From Flammula alnicola (Eukaryota; Basidiomycota; Agaricomycetes; Agaricales; Strophariaceae), in the NCBI GenBank assembly GCA_015499995.1, contig JADNRV010000110.1, positions 1-64,000 of the forward strand: DNA of 64,000 bases. The letters are read 5' to 3'. The notes beneath the pieces were generated by a model. That model was not told where the DNA came from, did not search any database, and saw only the letters and a program-made list of their open reading frames with translations. Shown piece after piece: positions 1-10,463 of the stretch. Positions within the stretch are counted from its first letter, which is position 1. Every line of letters starts with the position of its first letter. A program made the translations under genes and the position numbers.

Positions 1-1104
1 GGAATCCGCCAGTCTGGCTACAGTCTCCTCCATTTTAATAGTGTCTTCTCTTCGTTCGCCCGAAACTCCGCGAACCAAATCCTCGCTCATCCTTTCGAGC
101 GGCTGTGAGGACCGTCTCGCTATGATAACCGCGGTTTCGATTACTTCCTTCCATTTGTAGCGATCTTCTACCCTGGTTTCTCCAACAGCTGTTGTTGCTG
201 TCGTCGCGCTTGTAGACGCTCCCTTTGCGTCTGCCAAATCATCCATCTTGTCTTTCAGCCTTTGCTGAAATTCTTCCGACAGGCATCCTAGGAACTCCGT
301 CACTAGCTCTTTATTTGACATAAGCGCTGGGGTTACCAACAGTTTTTCGGCTTCTGCAACGAACGCTCGTTTCAGACTTAATAGAGCATGAAGGTCTTGC
401 CTAGGAATCCCATGCCGCCCAGCTTTCTCTGCGCATATCTTTTTGAACCGTAAAAGCGAGCCTCTTTCGAGTGCGGCAGCTTCTGGATAGCTTTTTATGA
501 CTTCGTCTCTAAACGCTTTCCAGGCTCCGGCTTTGTACTCGTCAAATGCGCTCCATTCTGCTTCAGTTTCCGCTGGGGCATATTTGCCTAGTAGCCTTAT
601 TTTCTCCTTGTCATCCGTGATCGAATGGGTAGAATAGAGATCCTCCATGCGAGATATAAATCTCAGCAATTCGGACTCCTTGTCTGGATCAAACTTCGGC
701 GCATCTCTTGTTCCTGGTGCTGGCATACCCATTTTAGTAGATCTAGTTGGTACGTTTGGCGCCTGGAAAAGTTCTTGGGTAATATCTTCCTCTTCCTCTT
801 CTGGTGGGGAGGTCGCTCTTTGGGTAGGTACAGAAGCCGTCCTGGATAATATCCTGCGAGGTGCGCTTTGAATATTATTTAAAGATCTGACTTTCTGGCT
901 ATAGTCCGAGCGGGTTTTCTCTTTCGAGAAAGGTTCTCTTTTCTTTGGTAACGGTAAAGGTAGGGGTTCTGTCCCTGCCCTTATAGAATTATAAGTGGTG
1001 CGTGCTGCTGGTGCTTTTGATGAAGAAGCAACTGCTGACGCTGGTTTATTGGCGCTCTTGTTCCCCTTATTAGGATTACTTGAGCCCTCAATTTTGTATG
1101 GTTT
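1..1104 (-). mobile_element. LTR-retrotransposon Gag-like frame, partial
   Basis: On the minus strand a single reading frame stays open from 1104 to the window edge (368 codons), with an in-frame TGA just before it at 1107-1105. The first ATG is only at 732. The translation is acidic and lysine-rich. A proline/glutamate-rich N-terminal region (a run of five Glu near 790) is followed by a helical region typical of Ty3/Gypsy-type Gag proteins of Agaricomycetes, with text such as DPDKESELLRFI and KLLVTPALMSNKELV. No protease, reverse transcriptase or integrase lies inside the window; these would lie beyond the left edge. The TGA and the late first ATG suggest either a decayed copy or an ORF starting at a non-standard place. 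Gag assignment is from composition and general resemblance, not from a conserved zinc knuckle, which is not visible in this part. Confidence 0.6.
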
Positions 1105-3030
1105 TCACCGTTTGAACGATTCAAATCCTATACAGGTTGAAGCACGACTTTCTGTACGAATAATCGACGCCTCTTTTACCGCAACCTTGTATCAAATATC
1201 TTAGAAACCCCCCTCGCGGTGGGCTCCAGATAAAGATGCTTAGTGCGGGGTGCGTGTGAACTACTAGATAATCAAGTAGTCGCTTTCAATAGACTTTGTA
1301 ATGTCTATTAGAGAGATACTATCAAATCCGACTTGCTTCACTTTTAAATAACTACTTTACTACACTCAAACACCCAAATCAATGTTTAGTTGACTTAGTT
1401 CGTCCAAGGGGAGGATAATAGTTTTATAATATCGATACCTGATAGTAGGTGTGCGATAAAAGAAGGTGTTTAACTATACAACGGCTCAGGCAAGGCCTTA
1501 GGCGCGTTTATAGCCAATGGGTCGTTTTAAGTCCAATAGACTTGTGTAAATTCTGGTCTGGTACTCGGAAACTAGTGCTCTATGCACAAACTGCTAACTG
1601 ATCTCGCTTTGTCTTGTTCTCCAATTGAGAAGATGGCTCTATGCCCTTTAACTTGTCTTTACTTGTCTCAAAAAACTATACTTGTGGAAAGAGGCGCGCA
1701 GATGTCTGATCCGCCGACACTACAGTCCCTTAACAATGGCCAGAGGCGCGTAGACGCTTTCGTCCACCGACACTACAGTCCAGGTCCCCAGATGTCTTTT
1801 GACAAAGGGTAGGTTTTGAACAAGTCACTTAGACAGGTTCCTTGGCTTATAACTCTCTTTACTTGTCTTGGCGAATCACTTAGACACGCGTTCTCGTCTT
1901 AACAGTTCGTTTATATCGTTACTTGGTTTCTTTTTATATTATGGGACTTCTCGCTTTGAAGCTACTTGGTACTTAGAGGTGAAACACTTAAGATATAATT
2001 CTTAAGCGCTTGTATCTCGTGGGTGGTAAATTGCTTCTCTTCTACGGTGTTACAGGGCTGCTTATATACTACTGAGACGATATATTATTACATAGACGAA
2101 ATGACGAGAATATAGAGATTTCATGGGCATTTGTGCGCGAGCGGCGGCCTTGTGGAGTACAGTTTCCGCGCTCATCCGCTCAATCATGCCTTTTTGGTTG
2201 GATCGGGAGCTCAGATCGTCGTCGGTTCGGCTAACTTAAGCGCCTAAGACTTAATCCTCCTCGACCGCGTGGTATACAGGCTCATGACCTTTCGTTTTCA
2301 TTGGTATCTTGTCCTGTCATTGGCTATAGACTGACCGGAGCATAGACGCGCCTACATCTCGTCGGAGACGCTCGGGCAATCCACGCACGTTCTGTCCGAG
2401 ATAATGCTCGTGATTAGGGTTGTAACCCTTCGTCCTTTGTACCCGGTATCTTGGTACCTTCGGCGTGCATCTGGGATCTCGCTGTGTCGAGTTATGCACC
2501 CCGGAAATCTTCCTGTACCCAGTTATTACCCGATATGGTATGTGTTCCCAATTTGGTATCCCTTTGATCCGAGCTTTGATCGGCGTTGCTACAGGCGCGT
2601 CTATGGGCGTCTGCTTTACCCCGGCTGCTCCACTGTCCTCGATGCCTTCGGCAATGTCACGCGACCTGTCCTGTAGTGTGCCTAGATGTCCGTTCTTTAA
2701 TCTAGAGATCCGCGCCCTCGCTGTATAGGCCGGATGGTTAAGACATTACTGAAAGGCGCCTATTTCCGTACACTTCATTAGATGTATTGACTAGTATCTC
2801 AATAGTTACTAATGATAATGTCTTTATTAAACCGCGCATTCCTCGTTATCTTGCATAGTTTCCTCTAGTCCTTAGTAGCCTTGTCATTGTAATGTCCGGA
2901 CTTGTAACATTTAGACTACATTATAAGCTTTACTAAGTGCTAAAAATAGCTCAGGTAAGAAGAATGGTAGTCCGTTCACAGCTAGCCGCTCGCGGTCTCT
3001 TCAGCGGGTGTGAGGTGAAGTCGTTAGGAC
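1105..3030. other. Gene-poor repeat-like stretch
   Basis: No convincing gene. It lies upstream of the Gag-like frame and may contain its leader and LTR, but no LTR pair or primer-binding site could be fixed. A short imperfect direct repeat is visible: 1691-1728 and 1743-1781 both run from GAGGCGCG to CCGACACTACAGTCC. The short ORFs here overlap in several frames on both strands and show no family features. Confidence 0.4.
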
Positions 3031-3102
3031 AGATTCGAACATCGTCTGCACCAGACGATATTCGAATCTAAGGAGACGTCGAACCAACGTTCGTCGTCTC
3101 CT
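3031..3102 (+). repeat. Double-hairpin element, copy 1
   Basis: Two adjacent hairpins. The first spans 3031-3069, with 18-base arms AGATTCGAACATCGTCTG and its complement (17 of 18 paired) and a three-base loop. The second spans 3071-3102, with arms AGGAGACGTCGAAC and GTTCGTCGTCTCCT (13 of 14 paired) and loop CAAC. Only one base separates them. The same two-hairpin order recurs at 3275-3349 and, inverted, at 4062-4127. Confidence 0.7.
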
Positions 3103-3198
3103 CACATGGCCTGTGGGTGGAGGGTTAAATTACGATGGCCATGGTAGGGAAATCTCGAAACGGGTCGCATATTGCGACTCATGTCCTGACATACCGGG

Positions 3199-3475
3199 CG
3201 GGTCTCCCTAACCCAGGGTCTCCCCTCATTTTCCTTCACCCCTCCCTCCTTCCCAAATCCCTTCGATCAAGCACAGATTCGAACGTTGTCGTCCGCATGA
3301 GACGACGTCCGAATCTAAGGAGACGATGAACTTTGGTTCGTCGTCTCCTCGTATAACCTGTAGAAAGAGGTGAGTAGCAGGGTGTGGACAGAAGTTGAGC
3401 TACAGAACGAGTCGGAAGTACCAACCCGTTCCGTTGACGCACCTCACGGGTCTGCCTCTACCAGGGACTCCCCTG
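3199..3475 (+). repeat. Paired GGGTCTCC motif, copies A and B
   Basis: Copy A has GGGTCTCC at 3200 and 3216. Copy B has GGGTCTGC at 3448 and GGGACTCC at 3464. In both the half-sites start exactly 16 bases apart, followed by CCTC or CCTG. Further copies with the same 16-base step are at 6710/6726 and 6793/6809, and inverted at 4361/4377. The motif does not belong to any gene seen here. Confidence 0.6.
3275..3349 (+). repeat. Double-hairpin element, copy 2
   Basis: Hairpin one spans 3275-3316 (arms beginning AGATTCGAACGT and ending TCCGAATCT, about 14 of 16 paired). Hairpin two spans 3318-3349 (arms AGGAGACGATGAAC and GTTCGTCGTCTCCT, 13 of 14 paired, loop TTTG). The second arm of hairpin two is identical to copy 1, while loops and first arms differ, so the stems are kept although the sequence drifts. 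Confidence 0.7.
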
Positions 3476-3769
3476 ACGACCTCTCATCTTCTCTGTCCCT
3501 TTATGTGCTTCCAGAGTTATCCCACATCCCTCGACGAGGCGAGGGGAATGCGAGGCGGCGGCCCTTTGAGTAGGGTTGCTACGTATCTATATACATGGGA
3601 AAAAAAACATTAGAAATAAGCAAATCTTGTAGAAAAAAGTTTTTACTTACCTTTAAAAGCCTTTTTCTGGCGGTCTTGTGGCTGTGGGTTGAGATGATGG
3701 GTGACGATGGAGGAGGGAAGGTAAGATCAGCAGCGACGAAGGATGGTTGATTTCAACTGAGCGCAGTTT

Positions 3770-4243
3770 TAATCGCCGGCCCGCAGAGGTCCGGTTCTTC
3801 CTCATCGTCGAGAACATTGACGTCCAACCTCCATCTCCCTTCCTCCCTCTCACCCTCTGCCCCTATGGGAGCCCCAAGGGCTCAAAAAATGGTAAGTAAA
3901 TTAGTTTCTTGTTACTTTTGTTAACTTTTACTTCTTTTTCAGGCTACATACACCCTTGACACCGCCCAACCGCACTGTGCGCCCCTCCCCTCATCTGAGG
4001 GATGTGGAGCCGGCTTCATCGTCCACGAGGGATATCACAGGGTCGACGTCGACATCTGCTGAAGGAAGGACGACAAATGTGTCGACCTTCCTTGACTTCG
4101 AATGTCGTCTGTATGACGTTCGAAGTCTCTTTCCACCAGCAGCGACTAAACCACGATACGAGTGCAACGGCCAAAAAAATTGTAAGTATTTGATTTGTTA
4201 TCACTATTTCTTTAAGTTACTAACAATTCTTTGGTTTATCTAG
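3770..4243 (+). pseudogene. Orphan spliced-looking gene fragment
   Basis: Two textbook spliceosomal introns lie in a row. One is 3892-3942 (GTAAGTAA to TTTTTCAG, with a TTAAC branch). The other is 4182-4243 (GTAAGTAT to TTATCTAG, with a perfect TACTAAC). The sequence between them (3943-4181) is open for about 79 codons in one frame, and the sequence before 3891 is also open for tens of codons. No family is recognised, and the exon phases allow more than one reading. The internal exon contains double-hairpin copy 3. A truncated duplicate of its start (from GTGCGCCCCTCCCCTC) appears at about 4275-4320. Probably a captured or decayed gene piece within the repeat region. Confidence 0.35.
4062..4127 (-). 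repeat. Double-hairpin element, copy 3 (inverted order)
   Basis: Hairpin 4062-4093 has arms AAGGAAGGACGACA and TGTCGACCTTCCTT (13 of 14 paired, loop AATG). It is followed directly by hairpin 4094-4127, with arms GACTTCGAATGTC and GACGTTCGAAGTC (12 of 13 paired). Read on the minus strand, the order and the AAGGA junction between hairpins match copies 1 and 2. Confidence 0.6.
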
Positions 4244-4259
4244 ATAGTATAACCCTTTG

Positions 4260-5589
4260 ATATCACCTCTTTCGTGCCGTGTGCCCCTCCCCTTACCTGA
4301 GGGATGTGGGCTGGCTTTTTCTGTTGGGATTGATGGTGCAGGGTGGGATAAACGAAGAGGGGAGACCCATGGTGTGGGAGACCCCCAAGGTGCGTTGAGA
4401 ACACCTATCGCGCTTGCCGCAATACATGTTCATTTTTGTTTGTTGTTCCCCCACCCTCCTGGACTGACATCCAACACCAAAACTCATAGGTAACTGCTCT
4501 TTGCTGAACCCAGACTGATCCATGTCAACACGTTGTGCAACTGACCTTGGACAATCGCCAGCCTTGCCGAATGCCGAGAGGGCATAGTACAGAGATGGGA
4601 CCGAGGGCGATACGAGCATGGGTATGCATGTACATACTGGTCTTCATAGTGGTTGGCACCGATGTTGCGCTCGCTGCTGTACTCTGGCCTTTGTTGCTCC
4701 TCGCCTTCATTGCAGACATCTTGTGGTGTGAAACGAGGCTGGTGAGTTGTTTTCAAAGGGTGGCATTGCGTTGCGTGGCTGCCTAGGCCTTGTCCGAGTT
4801 TGTTTTCAGCTGTAGGCAACACATGGAAGGGATAGTAAGGAGGCTGTGGGTCACCAATGAGGAGCCGGTGGGCGGAAACATGTTGAATTCATAGTTGGGT
4901 TTGTACATGATGAGAGCAATGCGGTGTGATTACTTGAAGATGTTACGCGACTGACAGCAGATCGAGATGTTGATATGGGTGGGGCACATACGTCATCTCC
5001 TTACCTTGTCATTGCGGACACTGATTGTGCTCTCCTCTGGCTCTTGCGGCACTTGTTGGTACTTGTGGCCCGTACTGGAGGGATGCTATGGTGTGCAACC
5101 GACGCAGGCAAATTTGGGTCATAAATGGCGAGCAGTTGGTCGGTAGATAATTAAATACATAACATGTCATTATTCATGGTGACATTCGAGTACAGTGATC
5201 TATATTTAGATCCCACAGTGCCGAACCAAGTGATGGATGCTGATGTGATGACATACAGTCATCATGTCCAGTCCAGTACACGCTGACTGATAGAAATCAC
5301 GTCAGCATTCCCTGGGCCAAAATCTTTTGCCCATAGTTCTCAGGGAGCCAAATTTTAATTAAGGTCGTTGAAATGGCTAACATTCAAAAAGTATGGTTTG
5401 TCACGCAAATCACGTGAGGGCTTGTCGAATGTGCATGAGCCCTATCTTACCAAGGGTAGGGTTTTCAGCAGGTCAGGGTAAGGGGTTGGAAGGGTTTCGT
5501 GGGTTTTTGAAGGTTCAACGGGTCACAAGAACCCACACTGGGTTTTAAGTAAAAATATATAGTAGGAATATACATGAAACTATGGAATG
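4260..5589. other. Intergenic, no gene recognised
   Basis: Contains the inverted copy of the paired GGGTCTCC motif (GGAGACCC at 4361 and 4377). Overlapping short ORFs around 4484-4822 on both strands lack any family signal. One plus-strand ORF (4535-4786) has a hydrophobic stretch but no supporting context. Confidence 0.3.
5237..5308 (+). repeat. Palindromic MITE-like element, copy 1
   Basis: A 72-base element bounded by ATGCTGATGTGAT and its near complement ATCACGTCAGCAT (12 of 13), with an inner palindrome TGATGAC...GTCATCA. The sequence after it (GGGCCAAAATCTTTT) is also shared with the other copies, so the repeated unit is longer than the palindrome. Other copies are at 7079-7150 and 7755-7868. 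Confidence 0.65.
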
Positions 5590-6530
5590 ATGGCCCACCT
5601 CCTGCTCGCTGCAAGCGAGGGAGGTGGACGAGGCAGGGATAACGTCAAAAGGTGATTAACGATCCACCCTGGCCACTCTTGCACGCGAGGGAGGTGGAGG
5701 AGGTGCGAACGGTGTCAAAATGACCTCCAGCTTGCCCTAACAGCGTCGAAACGCGACAGAACCACCTCCGACTTGCATTTGCATGCGAGGGAGGTGGAAG
5801 ATGTGAGAACGGCGTCGAAACACCATAAAGGTCCACCTCCGGCTTGCTTTTGCACGCGAGGGAGGTGGAGGACGCACAAACGGCGTCGAAATGCAATAAA
5901 AACCACCTCCGCCTCGTTTTTGCATGCGAGGGAGGTGGAGGATGCACAAACGTCGTCGAAACGTAATAAAAACCACCTCCGGCTCGCTTTTGCATGCACA
6001 TGATAAAGGCCCACCTCTGCTCGCTTTTGTACGCGAGGGAGGTGGAGGACACACGAACGGCGTCAAAACGCCATAAAGGTCCACCTCCGGCATGCGAGGG
6101 AGGTGGAGGACGCACAAACCACATCGAAACGCAGTAAAAACCACCTCCGGCTCGCTTTTGCATGCGAGGGAGGTGGAGGACGCACAAACCACATCGAAAC
6201 GCAGTAAAAACCACCTCCGGCTCGCTTTTGCATGCGAGGGAGGTGGAGGACGCACGAACATTGTCGAAACACAATAAAAAGCCACCTCCGGCTCGCTTTT
6301 GCATGCGAGGGAGGTGGAGAATGTGCGAACGGCGTCAAAACGTGATAAAGGTCCACCTCTGCTCGCTTTTGTACACGAGGGGGTGGAGGAGGTGTGAACA
6401 CCGTCGAAACGCCACAAAACCACCTCCAGCTCGCTTTTGCATGCGAGGGAGGTGGAGGACACCCGAACGGCATCGAAACAGGGTAAAAATCCACCTCCGG
6501 CTCGCTTTTGTACGCGAGGGAGGTGAAGGA
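5590..6530 (+). repeat. Minisatellite, about 70-base hairpin-bearing unit, about 13 copies
   Basis: Each unit carries CCACCTCC and GAGGTGG flanking a CTCGC...GCGAG inner stem, so each can fold as a hairpin, followed by a linker with AACGGCGTCGAAAC. The GCGAG anchors fall at 5785, 5856, 5926, 6033, 6094, 6164, 6234, 6305, 6375, 6443 and 6514, giving steps of mostly 70 or 71 bases. Two neighbouring units (about 6106-6175 and 6176-6245) look identical, a sign of recent turnover. Long ORFs on both strands (up to 268 codons) are by-products of the repeat. Confidence 0.85.
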
Positions 6531-6709
6531 CGTGTCCTGACATATTGTCGTCATGTGGAGGTACAGCGTGAACCTGTGCCGCGTTGTGCTGTGTACAGAG
6601 TGCGTGAGAGGGCGGTGCATGTCCTAACCTGTTTCAATGTTAGTAGGCAGCAGGGAAGGTAGGTAAAGGGAGGCGAACCAATTATGGCTCGCCTCCTTGC
6701 GTACCTCGC

Positions 6710-6816
6710 GGGTCTCCCACACCATGGGTTGTGTTTACTAGAAGGAATTTAAGCAAATCGTGTTGTTCAACATGATTTGTCACGTACCCAGCGGGTCTCC
6801 CTCTGCCAGGGTCTCC
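6710..6816 (+). repeat. Paired GGGTCTCC motif, copies C and D
   Basis: Copy C has GGGTCTCC at 6710 and a decayed half-site GGGTTGTG at 6726. Copy D has GGGTCTCC at both 6793 and 6809. Spacing is again exactly 16. The flanks GTACCTCGC and GTACCCAGC resemble each other and copies A and B. Confidence 0.55.
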
Positions 6817-7078
6817 ACTCATATACTCCAATCCCCTCCACTCCACTCGCATCGTTCCCTAGTCGGCCCACATGCACGTGCACGTTGCTCGATTCATGTA
6901 ATACCTAGTAAATAACACTCAAGAACTGTAAGAAAATGTGAATAACAATGAAAGAATAACTTATCTATGCTTTTTGAGGGCCTTCGAGGTCGGGAGAGGT
7001 AAGGGAAAGACGAGAGGTACTTAGGTAGACTGGAGGTAGTATCGCTTTATCCGATTATCGTTTGGCTCGCAGTGATGG

Positions 7079-7150
7079 ATGCTGATGTGATGACGTACAG
7101 TCATCATGTCCAGTCCAGTACATGCTGACTGATAGAGATCACGTCAGCAT
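7079..7150 (+). repeat. Palindromic MITE-like element, copy 2
   Basis: Same 72-base length as copy 1, with the same terminal inverted repeat (ATGCTGATGTGAT / ATCACGTCAGCAT) and inner palindrome. It differs from copy 1 at only a few positions and is followed by a related CCAAAATCTT stretch. Confidence 0.65.
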
Positions 7151-7218
7151 TTTTCCAGCCAAAATCTTCTCAAATTCTAAGTATAATATAAGTATAATAT
7201 CACGTGTTAATACTCATG

Positions 7219-7343
7219 TGACTATAGATAAGATAAATCTGTCCATCAAACAAACATGTACAAAATTTCCCTCAGTTTTGATGCCAAAGGGTCCTCCTGC
7301 AGAAGTCGGGTTAAAAAACGAAGCCCCTAATGGGTCCTCGTAA
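7219..7343 (+). repeat. Long direct repeat, left copy
   Basis: About 125 bases, nearly identical to 8912-9035, beginning TGACTATAGATAAGATAAA and ending GGGTCCTCGTAA. Both copies stay open in one frame containing MPKGPPAEVGLK, but no protein family is recognised. The right copy is fused to F-box-type exons, the left copy is not. Confidence 0.7.
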
Positions 7344-7754
7344 CCAGGAATATTTTTAAATGTACAGCAGCGTGGGATTACTAGAATGTATCTAATCTAT
7401 AGATAATGGAGACAGGCGCCGAGGCACGAGCGTCTGCATCTAAAAATATCTAGGCAGGGCGCTTTCTGGATATCTAATCTATAGATAACGAACCAGGCAC
7501 AAGCGCTGACATGACATCTTTAGACTGTCATCCAAAGTCATCCTCATCAATCCACCCATTCCCACCCCCGTGAGGTGCGCAGAGGGCGGCAATGGGTAGC
7601 AATATATTACTGGACCCTATTGGATTTTTTCCCGCAGTCAGAACCACCCCAACGATGAGCGCAAGCCAAAATACAAGCCCGAGCATCATTTCCTGCATTA
7701 TTGACAGGTATTTACCATCAGCTCCGCCCCAAATGGGACGTCATCCAAAAGTAC

Positions 7755-7868
7755 ATGCTGACGTGATGTCATACAGTCATCATGTCCAGTCCAGTACATG
7801 CTGACGTGATGATATACAGTCATCATGTCCAGTCCAGTACATGCTGACTGATAGAAATCACATCAGCA
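7755..7868 (+). repeat. Palindromic MITE-like element, copy 3, internally amplified
   Basis: The left half (from ATGCTGACGTGATG, with TACAGTCATCATGTCC) is present twice as a perfect-period 43-base tandem (starts at 7755, 7798 and 7841), before the usual right end ATCACATCAGCA. The element grew by duplicating one palindrome arm. Confidence 0.6.
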
Positions 7869-8911
7869 CTCTCTGGGCCAAAATCTTTTCGAATTCAACT
7901 TCTTTAAATAAGTACATTGAGGATAGGGCTGAGCACAGGATGCACCTGCATCCTTACCCACATTTTGTCCTGACAGTCGGCCTACCACTGACAAGGATCC
8001 TCCTTCCTGGACTGTCTTGTCTCTTGTCGGGCCTTGTATGACAGTGAAACTACACATTTATTCAAATAAGCTGCACTAATTTGCAATGCACTTTTAAGGT
8101 ATTTTTGTACTTTTCAACACACATTTAGGTAGATCTTATTGTGAGTCAACTAATTCTCATTTGCACGCACATGTTAAGCTTGTGAGCTGAGCCACTTTCC
8201 AATGGAAGCCACCTTTTTCTTTAATTGTGCACTACATTACTTGACCAAGGGACCCAAATTATATTATACAAGCTACATACTAGAAAAGTGAGCCTATTTT
8301 CTAAATGTGAGTTTATTTTCTAAGCGTGAGCCTACTTTTCAAATGTGAGCCTACTTTCAGACTGGCTAGCCCTGGTACCCGGGTGAAGGCAATGTCAAAT
8401 AATGACAAAGAATATCCAAATGTGGGAAGTGTCTACAGTAATTCCCAAATTTCACATAGGAGGGTCTTTTACTAAGCTCCAAAATTATGATAAATGAATT
8501 CTACTCATCAATAGCCTTTGATTAAGCCCAAGATCTCCATCGTCCGAGCAATACTGCAGTTCTTTGAATATTTTTGTGAAAGTTGAATTGTTTCTGCACG
8601 TGGTTATGTGCTGATGGTGCCTCTGCTATTACTATTTGCTAAATATACTCAGCAGATTCAGTGAATGGTCAGCGCTTCCCACTCTCTCATTCAGATTCCC
8701 CTCACTTTGATAGTTTTAAAGTGATAATATGCCTATCAAATTCAGTTGGCTCCTTGTGGCCTCTCAATTGCATAGATCATCCCAGTAAAGAAGTGAAAGA
8801 ACATTTATTCATACTAGCAATAAGTGCGGCTTGTCGCCAACCTGCGGTTGGCTCCTCGCGGCGGGGATTGTCTGAGTCTCTACTTTCAACTTGGAGGAAT
8901 TGACCATCACA
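7869..8911. other. Intergenic, no gene recognised
   Basis: About 1 kb of AT-rich sequence. A degenerate short tandem with GTGAGCCTA(C/T)TTT is visible at about 8288-8355 (four imperfect units). Nothing coding is supported. Confidence 0.35.
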
Positions 8912-9035
8912 TGACTATAGATAAGATAAAGGTAGCCATCAAACAAACATGTACAAAATTTCCCTCAGTTTTGATGCCAAAGGGTCCTCCTGCAGAAGTC
9001 GGGTTAAAAACGAAGCCCCTAAAGGGTCCTCGTAA
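8912..9035 (+). repeat. Long direct repeat, right copy
   Basis: Partner of 7219-7343, differing at a handful of positions. It runs straight into the F-box-type exons that start at 9056, so it marks the junction where the upstream part of that gene has been lost or replaced. Confidence 0.7.
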
Positions 9036-9055
9036 AATCACCGAAGGTGCATTAG

Positions 9056-9658
9056 CTTCGATGAAAAAAGCGCGAAGTTGATAGGTGAAGTTGTCGAAAT
9101 GTGTGGGTTTGACGGTCTGACTACGACGGCCGAACAAATGGATGATGCCAATCCTATCTTCGAATGTGTCAGATGCAATGATCCACACCAGGGTCGCGTT
9201 ATGATGACATGGGCGGGAGTGGTACGTCTTCACTTCGCCATCTTGTACAGTCCTAATAATTTACATGTACGAACGCAGTTGAACCACTCCCACTTGGTCC
9301 AAGACTACGGCAATTCTGACGACACCTTAGCGAAGAGCATGGGATTAGAACTCGTGAATGAAAAGGAAGCAAACATAGTGCGGGAACGAATGAAGGAGGA
9401 ACAGGAACGTCAAAGGGCTCGATACCCACGCTTGATTTGCGCGCACTGCGGCCACGACAAAGATAATTCGGTGAAGCTCACTCAACACGTGAAGAACGTG
9501 TACGTTTTACTTGAAGCTCGTAGCTCATGTCTTCATACTGATGTCGCAACTTTTTCAGTCATACTATACCTAACCCGACGAGCAAGGACATGGTTCCAGC
9601 CATCGACAGAGATCATGTACCTCCCGTCTTCCACATGTGGCCTCCAAGAAGCGCCTAA
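9056..9658 (+). pseudogene. 3' exons of a large F-box-type protein gene (truncated)
   Basis: Exons 9056-9220, 9280-9499 and 9559-9658 join in frame to a stop at 9656. The translation has ECVRCND, then GRVMMTW, then a second pair in CAHCGHD with a His further on. This spacing resembles the C-terminal tail of the long uncharacterised F-box-domain proteins of Agaricomycetes. A TTAG acceptor precedes 9056, but the sequence upstream is the dispersed direct repeat (8912-9035), and no F-box or leucine-rich middle part exists in the window. The tail itself is undamaged, so the truncation may be recent. Family assignment is from memory of related proteins, so moderate. Confidence 0.5.
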
Positions 9659-10463
9659 AGCACACCTATGGCATCGCTCAGCGGCAGCCTGGCTTCTGAT
9701 TCTTACTTAGAATGTTCTACGCTCCGCATGCCCAAGTATATTGTACCTCAGCTTGCATCATATATCTGAAAAGAAAATATGCCAGATTGTTGCAAATAAT
9801 TTCCAGCGTAAAACCCGTAACGAAGATCTACATATTTAATCGTGATATTTTGTCGTACCTGCTCATAAGAACTTTCATGACTCGACTGAGTGATGCCTGA
9901 CCACTGCCAAGGTTAGTTGTCGTCGGTCGACAATGGGCAGCCGATGCTGTGCCTTGCTGTGGGCTGTCGGTGACCTCACCTTCCGCCACAGCAACGACGA
10001 CGGGAGCGTCAGTGGTCACTGGTGTCCCAGAAACAAAAAAAACATGACCCGTCCGCCGAACTGTCCACCGAACTGCCACATTTAATTCCAGCAGATCTGA
10101 TTTCCTGCTGCACGCGTATCAGTGATCAAACGGCACGCCGTGGCCATCAGGAATTTGAAACTCAGTTTGGTGTACATAGACTGTACTCTGGTGAAGCTGG
10201 CTGTAGCGAAGGTTGTATCGAGGGTAAGTATTCGGAGTTGCATCGCTGCGGACAGCTGTAGCGGAGGTGTAGCGTTGCGGTCGCGACGTCGACGTCAACT
10301 CTGCATTCCACTATTGCAGTTGTTTTTACGGTCACTTCATCTTTTGCCATTAATCTCTTTCTTTGATCTCGGCGACGTTTATGGTGTTCTCCTCGATCTT
10401 TTCGTAAGTTTTGCAACATACTAGTATGAGCTCCCCTTGTCAAAACGTCGATGTTTATTCAGG
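9659..10463. other. Intergenic
   Basis: Between the F-box-type remnant and the Svf1-like start. Overlapping short ORFs on both strands have no family signal. A TTCAG acceptor just before the ATG at 10464 suggests a 5' intron of the former Svf1-like gene, but its first exon was not found. Confidence 0.3.

Noticed and set aside
3031..3069. tRNA gene, because GATTCGAAC resembles a T-arm box
   Set aside because: The sequence is a simple near-perfect hairpin and no cloverleaf or A box can be drawn.
5590..6530. Possible CRISPR array
   Set aside because: The spacers are as conserved as the repeats and the organism is a fungus; it is an ordinary minisatellite.
5645..6662. ORFs of up to 268 codons on both strands
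   Set aside because: They exist only because the 70-base minisatellite lacks stops in several frames; their translations are the repeat read in shifting frames.
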